Source: Acidobacteriaceae bacterium
Lineage (GTDB): Bacteria; Acidobacteriota; Terriglobia; Terriglobales; Acidobacteriaceae
DNA length: 12,428 nucleotides
Assembly: GCA_003140785.1 (NCBI GenBank)
Contig: PLKY01000144.1
Span: forward strand, 1,257 to 13,684
Direction of reading: 5' to 3'
Shown: positions 1-5,471 of the stretch, piece by piece
Position numbering within the stretch: position 1 is the stretch's first letter
How the letters are laid out: each line of letters begins with the position of its first letter
Translations under genes and position numbers: made by a program
Notes under the pieces: generated by a model
Seen by the model: only the letters and a program-made list of their open reading frames with translations
Database searches by the model: none
What the model was told of the DNA's origin: nothing

Positions 1-33
1 GCCGCCCGTCACAAAGACGTATTTCGCCGTCAT
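1..33 (-). CDS. pyrG: CTP synthase, N-terminal fragment (runs off left edge)
   Basis: CTP synthase makes CTP from UTP, ATP and glutamine in the cytoplasm, the last step of de novo pyrimidine nucleotide synthesis. Only 11 codons are in the window, read from the ATG at 33 toward 1: MTAKYVFVTGG. This matches the highly conserved start of PyrG (consensus M..KYIFVTGGVVSSLGKG), which begins the synthetase-domain nucleotide-binding region. A GAGGT ribosome binding site (41-45 on the plus numbering) sits 7 bases before the ATG, supporting the start. The gene is divergent from the HEPN pair to its right. The call rests on a short but very distinctive sequence; the rest of the gene cannot be seen. Confidence 0.85.
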   Translation of the reverse strand, partial: MTAKYVFVTGG

Positions 34-179
34 CGCTGCGACCTCGCTATTTGATTTTGAAATTGGACGTACCGGATGGGCACAATCAAGTATGGCAGAG
101 TTGCAGACAGGATGGAAGGTGGAAATCAGGGACGGCAACTTCGGTGCCGGAAAGCAAAATAAGGCTAAACTGTGAATAC

Positions 180-668
180 ATGGCGCGCGCAGATACTGCA
201 CCAAATCGTTCAACCTCCTCGGCAAGGCGACCTCGTATCGCGACGCCGGGCCATTTCGGTCCCCTTGAACTCACGGGAATCGACCTGGCCACGAGAACTG
301 CGGCTTTCCGGACGAGGGCTGCTGAAGGCTTAACTGGGCCAGAGACAATAAGAGTGCCTCTGAGTATGGTTTCGCCGCTAAGTGAGGAAGACGCCACAAC
401 CTTCTGGCAAATTCTGGTAGATCAATTGATTGCCGGTTTCGAACAAGAAGGCAAAAAGCCGAAATTCGTGAAGAATCACTCGGCCTTTATCGGTGACGAT
501 TCCTCTGGAGAACCGGCTGTCTACGTCAAGATCTTCGTAGATGCGCCGAAAGGTCCTGCCAGCGACGCAACCGTGTCCCGCTGGAATGCATTCGCCAACT
601 TGGTTCAGGAAAGGCTTGTGCAGCTCAGGTTGCAGCGAATTCCGTACGTCCTCATCGGGGCGAACTAG
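180..668 (+). CDS. Uncharacterised partner protein of a HEPN gene (162 aa)
   Basis: I do not recognise a named family. The frame is open from a TTG at 51, but codons 51-179 include rare AGA, AGG, ATA and CTA and do not look coding, so I prefer the ATG at 180, which has only a weak AAGG upstream. The first 25 residues are basic and Ser/Arg/Pro-rich, probably disordered. Residues about 60-162 look like a small alpha/beta domain: a helix near 68-90, a GDDSSGEPAVYVKIFVD strand segment (105-121), an amphipathic helix (130-150) and a terminal PYVLIGAN strand. Its TAG stop shares a base with the GTG start of the HEPN gene (TAGTG), implying co-transcription and coupled translation. By that arrangement it may be the antitoxin or partner subunit, which is inference. 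It shows no nucleotidyltransferase GS...D motif, so it is not an obvious MNT antitoxin. Confidence 0.7.
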   Translation: MARADTAPNRSTSSARRPRIATPGHFGPLELTGIDLATRTAAFRTRAAEGLTGPETIRVPLSMVSPLSEEDATTFWQILVDQLIAGFEQEGKKPKFVKNHSAFIGDDSSGEPAVYVKIFVDAPKGPASDATVSRWNAFANLVQERLVQLRLQRIPYVLIGAN

Positions 669-1177
669 TGGCGCTAGCTGATGGCCTGCTCGAACAGGCT
701 CGATTTCTTGCCCGAAGGGAGGCAGGACGCGGAAGACCTCGGCAGGCTAGCCTCCGTCGGGCGGTTTCGACCGCGTATTACGCCGTATTTCATCTTCTTG
801 CCGCCGATGCGGCTCTTCAGGCCTGCTCCGTGAGTCCTCCAGGCCTTCGCGATCGCGTCCAACGTGCACTGACGCACGAAACCATGCGACAAGCCGCAAA
901 CTCTTTCCAGGCAAGCAATCTACCGATCGACTTGGCATCGCTGCTGAATCACCCGATACCAGCTTCGCTGATCTCGACCGCAAGAAGCTTCGCTCGTCTT
1001 CAAGAAGAACGGCACAAGGCGGATTACGACGTGACATACCAATTTGATCGGACCGGCGTACAGTCCTTGGTCCGAGAAGCTGAGCAGCTATTCGCGGACT
1101 GGGCGGCGATCCGCAATTCCGATGATGCCCATCTCTTCTTGGCCTCTCTCATGTTCTGGAAACAGCGGGCAAAATAG
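668..1177 (+). CDS. HEPN-domain protein (169 aa)
   Basis: This is an all-helical HEPN-like protein, a superfamily that includes toxin RNases and nucleotide-binding accessory domains. Two features support the fold: the N-terminal helix signature RRAVSTAYYAVFHLL (30-44) and, in the last core helix, LQEERHKADYD (111-121). Active HEPN RNases carry R-x4-6-H. Here R115 is followed by H116 and D119-Y120-D121, with Tyr where the distal His would fall, so canonical RNase activity is doubtful. The start is GTG at 668, overlapping the TAG of the upstream gene by one base; only a weak G-rich Shine-Dalgarno (about 657-660) precedes it, consistent with coupling. No transmembrane segment is seen. I infer a toxin-antitoxin-like or host-defence pair; a house-keeping RNA-related role is possible. 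Confidence 0.75.
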   Translation: MALADGLLEQARFLARREAGRGRPRQASLRRAVSTAYYAVFHLLAADAALQACSVSPPGLRDRVQRALTHETMRQAANSFQASNLPIDLASLLNHPIPASLISTARSFARLQEERHKADYDVTYQFDRTGVQSLVREAEQLFADWAAIRNSDDAHLFLASLMFWKQRAK

Positions 1178-1195
1178 TCCGCGGCTGGAGTCTGT

Positions 1196-1207
1196 GATTG
1201 CGCAATC
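1196..1207. repeat. Perfect 12-bp palindrome GATTGCGCAATC
   Basis: The sequence equals its own reverse complement. It lies 19 bases after the HEPN stop codon, without a T-tract, so it is not a terminator. It could be a dimeric regulator site or chance; roughly three such palindromes are expected in 12 kb of random sequence. Confidence 0.4.
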
Positions 1208-1246
1208 CACCCCTTGCCAACCAAACCATCCGCTCAAGGATCGGCA

Positions 1247-1258
1247 GAGTTGCAACTC
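1247..1258. repeat. Perfect 12-bp palindrome GAGTTGCAACTC
   Basis: Self-complementary, and 51 bp (start to start) from the palindrome at 1196. Both share the TTGC/GCAA core arrangement. No T-tract follows. Function unknown. Confidence 0.4.
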
Positions 1259-1687
1259 CGTAAAAAGCAAAAAATCTCCGCAGCTCGTGCAAAACCTGGC
1301 ACGTATCAACGGCAACCGCCATCCCTTCAAAGACTTAGCCCCAAGACGGACATGGGTCCACAAGGCTTTCATCACCTTTAGAGGGATCAAGCAAGTCGCG
1401 TTTTCCTGGTTGCAAAAATGGCTGAACCACCGCGCTCGCTCAAGCCCCCGAGACCATGCCATCCGAACTCGCAATTCACAGGAAGCACGCAAAGAATGGA
1501 ATGCTCGTAGCACTTTCCCACCGCCTCCAGAGACGAGAACGTCCGATTAACTGCCGAATTGAATTCGATTTCCATCTCGAAAACTACGAGCGCCCTGATT
1601 CCCACACCTACCATTCATAGACCTTTCACGCGCTATTCATCCACGTGCGCGCGGGATATGTAACCTTTTGGTCCGGAGGAAATACAC

Positions 1688-3337
1688 GTGAAAACTTCCC
1701 CGCTCTCGGCAGCTCTTTTCGTGGCTGCTATGTTCGTCTTGCCTGCAGGATTGGTGGCCCAGGATGGCCACGGTTCTGAATTTCAATCAGATGCTCTTGT
1801 GCTCAGTCGCAGCGTCTATGAGGGAACGGCATCGACAGTTACAAATGGCGAGGCGTTGCCGCTGGGATGCCTTGGAGGCTCAACCGGCTTAACAGTCCAG
1901 GTGCCACTCATCGCAGGTAGCACGACACCCGTGATGGTCCCCTGCGGGACCGCAACGGACAACGGTGAATATCCGAATATCTTCGATACGCACAACGTCT
2001 GGAACAATTCCGGTTCCGACGGAAGCTTCGGCGTCACTTCACCGATCTTCCTGGACTACCTGACCACCGACGGCTTTCCACTGGGAACACTCCCCATCCC
2101 CACCGATCAGATGGTGACCAGCTTCAGTTCGAAGTCGGAGCTGGCCCTGAATCGCTCTATTGACGGGCGGTCCATCACTTTCATGGGCTACAGGGGCGGC
2201 GTCGGTTGCGGTGGTTCCGAAGTGTCTCCCACGAGGCCAAACCTGCTCGACGTGTCGGCGTCCAATACGCCGGGTGTTTGCGACCCGACGAATCCCGTCA
2301 TCACGACGTTTGTCAGCGATCCGGTCGTTCCCGCCGCATACTACCGTGCGGTTGCCGAAGTGGACGACGATGGCCATATCAGCTTCACCGATGGCAATGC
2401 CTACAGCGGGGATAACGGCCGCGCCGCGATCAAGGGTGGTAATGGCTTGTACTACATGGTCGGAAATGATAACTCCGGCAACCTGTCAAAGAAGCAGATG
2501 ACGACTACGATTGATGGGGTCCAGCTGTCCAATGCAACGGGAGCCGAACTGCTCTTTCCTGGCCTGACGCCGCCGACCCCGCCGAACATCGACATGATTG
2601 GGCGTCTGGAATTCGGGACCGACAAGCCGGGCAAGGACACCAACTTCCGCGGCATGACCATCTTCAATAGCACCCTCTACGTCACCAAGGGCAGCGGCGG
2701 CAATGGGATCAATACCGTGTATCAGGTGGGCACCGCCGGGACGTTGCCGACCGGTTCCGCGAGTGACCTTGCAGCGGTGCCAATCACAATCCTGCCCGGA
2801 TTTCCCAACACCGCTGCGAGCACAACCACGGCATTTCCCTTCGGAATCTGGTTCGCCGACGCCAGTACTCTTTACGTGTGCGACGAGGGTGACGGAACAC
2901 TTGTCACGCCCGCAGTTAATGGAAACGTAGCGGATACCCAATCCCAGGCCACGGCCGGCCTGCAAAAATACCGCCTGATCAGCGGGACGTGGGTGCTCCA
3001 ATACATTCTGCAGGATGGATTGAATATCGGCGTGCCCTACAGCATCCCATGGTATCCAGCCGCTCTCAATCCGGCCACAGGCGGCTGCCGCAACATCGCC
3101 GGACGCCACAACGATGATGGTACCGTCACCATTTTCGCCATCACGTCCACAATTAGCGCCAATGGCGACACCGGCGCTGACCCGAACAAGCTCGTGAAGG
3201 TCACCGATCGCGTGAGCGACACCACCTTGTCCACTGGAGACGATCATTTGGGTCATTTCTGGACGATTCGCAGCGCCCAGGCTCGTGAAGTGTTCCGCGG
3301 AGTTGCACTCGCTCCCACCGACCACGACGAGTGGTAA
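1688..3337 (+). CDS. Secreted beta-propeller-like protein of unknown function (549 aa)
   Basis: The GTG start at 1688 is fixed by a strong GGAGGA (1675-1680) 7 bases upstream. Residues 1-24 form a Sec signal peptide (hydrophobic 6-23, cleavage likely LVA|QD), so the product is exported. The mature part is Gly/Asn/Asp/Thr-rich and predicted mostly beta, with blade-like strand motifs such as GLYYMVGND (253-261), GMTIFNSTLYVTKGSG (322-337) and FGIWFADASTLYVCDEGDG (385-403), and a C-terminal FRGVALAPT. This suggests a six- or seven-bladed propeller of the NHL/SMP-30-like type, but I cannot name the family. It has six cysteines (61, 86, 174, 198, 398, 467), an even number that fits disulfides in an exported protein. 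No catalytic residues can be assigned. It appears monocistronic: 510 bp without a gene precede it and a terminator follows. Confidence 0.8.
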   Translation: MKTSPLSAALFVAAMFVLPAGLVAQDGHGSEFQSDALVLSRSVYEGTASTVTNGEALPLGCLGGSTGLTVQVPLIAGSTTPVMVPCGTATDNGEYPNIFDTHNVWNNSGSDGSFGVTSPIFLDYLTTDGFPLGTLPIPTDQMVTSFSSKSELALNRSIDGRSITFMGYRGGVGCGGSEVSPTRPNLLDVSASNTPGVCDPTNPVITTFVSDPVVPAAYYRAVAEVDDDGHISFTDGNAYSGDNGRAAIKGGNGLYYMVGNDNSGNLSKKQMTTTIDGVQLSNATGAELLFPGLTPPTPPNIDMIGRLEFGTDKPGKDTNFRGMTIFNSTLYVTKGSGGNGINTVYQVGTAGTLPTGSASDLAAVPITILPGFPNTAASTTTAFPFGIWFADASTLYVCDEGDGTLVTPAVNGNVADTQSQATAGLQKYRLISGTWVLQYILQDGLNIGVPYSIPWYPAALNPATGGCRNIAGRHNDDGTVTIFAITSTISANGDTGADPNKLVKVTDRVSDTTLSTGDDHLGHFWTIRSAQAREVFRGVALAPTDHDEW

Positions 3338-3361
3338 GAAGTAAACATTAAGAGGATCAGG

Positions 3362-3396
3362 CCCGAGCCGCGACACAGTCACGGTTCCGGTTTTTT
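3362..3396 (+). terminator. Probable rho-independent terminator of the 549-aa gene
   Basis: The left arm at 3362-3370 (CCCGAGCCG) pairs with the right arm at 3382-3390 (CGGTTCCGG). This gives nine positions with one C-C mismatch and one G-T wobble around an 11-base loop, directly followed by six T (3391-3396). It starts 24 bases after the stop codon. Confidence 0.6.
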
Positions 3397-3529
3397 CACT
3401 CTCCCCTTCCGCGATTTCCGTCTGGTTGCAAGAACTCACCAGCCAGCTCATCGCCCACAAAATCCGTCGTCCCCGCCCCTTGTCGCATCTCACCTCTAGG
3501 CTTACTATGCCTCACGGGGAGAAGCGCTC

Positions 3530-4528
3530 ATGACAACCACCGCCACCAAGCCCACCCGCAAACTCGGCGCAACCGGCCCCAGCGTCTTCCCCATCGCCCT
3601 CGGCTGCATGGGCATGAGCGGTGTCTACGGCGCCGCCGACGAATCCGAAAGCATCGCCACCATCCATGCCGCCGTCGACGCCGGCGTCAACTTGATTGAC
3701 ACTGGCGACTTCTACGACATGGGCCACAATGAGATGCTCGTTGGCCGTGCTCTCCGTTTCATCCGCGACCAGGTCCTCATCTCGGTCAAATTCGGAGCGC
3801 AGCGCAGCCCCGATGGCGCCTTTCTCGGCTTCGACGCGCGCCCCGCCGCCGTCAAAACCGCCCTCGCGTACACCCTCAAGCGCCTCGGCGTCGACCACAT
3901 CGACATCTACCGCCCCGCCCGCCTCGACCCCAACGTCCCCATTGAAGACACTGTCGGAGCCATCGCCGACATGATCAAGGCCGGCTACGTGCGTTACATC
4001 GGCCTGAGCGAGCTCGGACCCGAAACCATCCGCCGCGCCGCCGCCGTCCACCCCATCGTCGACCTGCAGATCGAGTACTCCCTCATCAGCCGCAGCCCCG
4101 AAGCCAAAATCTTCCCATTGCTCGACGAACTCGGCATCGCAGTCACGGCCTACGGCGTTCTCTCGCGCGGATTGTTGTCCGGCTCTTCCATCGCAGGCTC
4201 CGGCGACATGCGCAACCGCTTTCCACGCTTCGCCGCCGGCAACCTCGCCCGCAATCAGCAGCTCGTCGCGCGTCTCAAACAGATCGCCGAAACTTGGGGA
4301 ATCACGCCGTCTCAACTGGCCATCGCATGGGCCCTCGCCAAGGGCGACTCCATCATTCCGCTCATGGGAGCGCGCACACGCGCCCAGCTCGCCGAAAGCC
4401 TCGCCGCCCTCGAAGTCAAGCTGTCATCCACTGAAATCGCAGACCTCGAAGCCGCAATTCCACCCGAAGAGGTCGCCGGAACCCGCTACGACGAGCACCA
4501 GATGAAAGTCCTGGACAGCGAGAACTAA
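3530..4528 (+). CDS. Aldo/keto reductase lacking the tetrad histidine (332 aa)
   Basis: Family members reduce aldehydes or ketones with NADPH in the cytoplasm, using a (beta/alpha)8 barrel. Seen here are the N-terminal RKLGATGPSVFPIALGCMGMSGVYG (10-34), D57 in LIDTGDFY, Y62 and K87 in SVKFG. The coenzyme-phosphate loop is IPLMGARTRAQLAES (276-290). The segment aligned with the usual YYQHRVDPNVPIEDT reads IYRPARLDPNVPIEDT, so the fourth tetrad residue, His, is Ala130. Length is normal and no frameshift is visible, so this looks like a genuine subfamily; I recall similar 'YRPARLDP' sequences in other bacteria. A GGGGAG ribosome binding site (3516-3521) lies 8 bases before the ATG. Codon use is extremely C-ending compared with neighbouring genes, which could mean transfer or strong codon bias. 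The substrate is unknown. Confidence 0.93.
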   Translation: MTTTATKPTRKLGATGPSVFPIALGCMGMSGVYGAADESESIATIHAAVDAGVNLIDTGDFYDMGHNEMLVGRALRFIRDQVLISVKFGAQRSPDGAFLGFDARPAAVKTALAYTLKRLGVDHIDIYRPARLDPNVPIEDTVGAIADMIKAGYVRYIGLSELGPETIRRAAAVHPIVDLQIEYSLISRSPEAKIFPLLDELGIAVTAYGVLSRGLLSGSSIAGSGDMRNRFPRFAAGNLARNQQLVARLKQIAETWGITPSQLAIAWALAKGDSIIPLMGARTRAQLAESLAALEVKLSSTEIADLEAAIPPEEVAGTRYDEHQMKVLDSEN

Positions 4529-4584
4529 GCCCAGCCGACCCGCACCTTCATCCATGCCTGATGAGGCGGCGACTGATCCCGAGG

Positions 4585-5157
4585 CTACATTTCAGTTACA
4601 AACAGGGCGATCAGGCTTCCATTTTGGGACGTACCGACAACGCGCACATGATCGTCCTTCTGGGCCTGAAACTTCAGACCTCCCACTGCCCCTGCGTAGC
4701 TCTCCGCGACAGTGTCCGCGTTGATCTTGAAGGTTTGGACCGTTCCGGATTTGTCTTCGACCGAAATCGCATGTTCATGGCTCTCGTATTTCGCCACGGT
4801 ACCCTGCGCGGCCGTAAACGGACCGGTCCCCAAGCTCCGCACCGCAACGGCCGTTCGCGTACCCGTTCCTCCAAAGTAGTAGACGATCGCATACGCTCCC
4901 TTCGTCGTGAACGCGTCCGCAGCGGTCGCTTCAGAGTGAAGCTTTTTGTCAAAAGATAAGGGTGTTTTTGCGTTCGTCATGTCCTTGAAGACGCCCTCGG
5001 AACCGCCATCAAGAAAAACAGTGATTGACTTGTCCACGGGATCGATGGAACTCACTGTTCCCGTGAGAGCATGAACCACTTCTTGTGCCATGACCCCGTG
5101 GCACGTCAAACCAAGGCAAACTGCAACAACCAAGGCGAACAGAACTCTTCTGAGCAT
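4585..5157 (-). CDS. Secreted beta-rich protein with two similar halves (190 aa)
   Basis: I do not recognise a characterised function. The ATG at 5157 has a GGAGG (5164-5168 on plus numbering) 6 bases upstream. Residues 1-24 are a signal peptide (hydrophobic 5-23, cleavage likely VMA|QE), so the product goes to the periplasm or outside. Two halves share a pattern: LTGTVSSIDPVDKSITVFLD (31-50) with GVFK (55-58), and AQGTVAKYESHEHAISVED (117-135) with QTFKI (141-145). Each reads as G-T-V-x-turn-(K/H)-x-I-(T/S)-V-x2-D, then a short strand ending in FK, as in small beta-barrel modules such as DUF5666-type proteins. That comparison is from memory and uncertain. The gene is convergent with the aldo/keto reductase (56-bp gap, no clear shared terminator) and is probably transcribed alone. 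Confidence 0.75.
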   Translation of the reverse strand: MLRRVLFALVVAVCLGLTCHGVMAQEVVHALTGTVSSIDPVDKSITVFLDGGSEGVFKDMTNAKTPLSFDKKLHSEATAADAFTTKGAYAIVYYFGGTGTRTAVAVRSLGTGPFTAAQGTVAKYESHEHAISVEDKSGTVQTFKINADTVAESYAGAVGGLKFQAQKDDHVRVVGTSQNGSLIALFVTEM

Positions 5158-5471
5158 GCTTTTCCTCCGATGCGCTTGATTTCAATTAGGCCCGAATGGA
5201 GGGAGACAGCGGGGTCCTCATCGACGCCGCCAGTATACCCCGGCCTCGCGGACGATAAAAGCACCGCGCCTGCGGGCTTCCTGGGTAAGAAAGTCGATCA
5301 CCCGAATCATGCGTGGCGGGTGAGAGTCGTCTACGGCGAACTCAATACGGTCAGCCAAAAACGAAAGAGCCCTTGGGAGAGAACCAACCCGCTTGGCTCT
5401 CACAAGGACCCATGAAATTGTCCAATCGCGAAATCGCAATTCGGCACTTGAACTACGAGCTGTGAACCGTC
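5158..5471. other. Intergenic region between secreted protein and receptor
   Basis: This 314-bp stretch holds the promoter region of the 190-aa gene on its left and the likely terminator of the TonB receptor on its right (5357-5401). A 73-codon minus-strand frame (5218-5439, TTG start, no ribosome binding site, crossing the terminator) is not supported as a gene. Confidence 0.5.
5357..5401 (-). terminator. Probable terminator of the TonB-dependent receptor gene
   Basis: Read on the minus strand, GAGAGCCAA (5401-5393) pairs with TTGGTTCTC (5387-5379) through nine positions with one G-T wobble and a 5-base loop. An alternative stem joins AGAGCC (5400-5395) to GGCTCT (5371-5366) and is followed immediately by the T-rich TTCGTTTTT (5365-5357). 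It begins about 70 bases after the receptor stop codon. The alternative stem fits intrinsic termination better, since its U-tract is adjacent. Confidence 0.5.

Larger units (their letters stand above)
1178..1687 (+). other. Gene-poor stretch between HEPN pair and secreted protein
   Basis: About 510 bp with no convincing gene. Open frames on both strands here (for example plus 1044-1550 and minus 1088-1513) lack family signatures, overlap the HEPN gene or have Cys/Arg-rich noncoding-like composition. I see no tRNA. The stretch holds two perfect 12-bp palindromes (1196-1207 and 1247-1258) and an A/T-richer segment around 1258-1280. Its right end carries the ribosome binding site of the next gene. 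It may include the promoter for that gene, but no clear -35/-10 pair was found. Confidence 0.5.

Noticed and set aside
94..1254. The 12-mer GGCAGAGTTGCA occurs at 94-105 and 1243-1254, flanking the HEPN pair.
   Set aside because: It looked like possible flanking repeats of an inserted module, but several shared 12-mers are expected by chance in a window this long, and the match does not extend.
1044..1550. A 168-codon plus-strand frame, and a 141-codon minus-strand frame at 1088-1513.
   Set aside because: Both overlap the HEPN gene, have no recognisable motif, and show noncoding-like composition.
2486..3493. A 335-codon minus-strand open frame opposite the 549-aa gene.
   Set aside because: No domain or ribosome binding site; the plus-strand gene has a signal peptide, a strong ribosome binding site and a terminator.
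3512..4315. A 267-codon antisense open frame across the aldo/keto reductase.
   Set aside because: It is Gly/Ala/Asp/Val-rich low-complexity sequence produced by C-ending codons on the other strand; the plus-strand reductase is clearly real.
5218..5439. A 73-codon minus-strand frame after the receptor gene.
   Set aside because: TTG start, no ribosome binding site, and it runs through the probable terminator; no family recognised.
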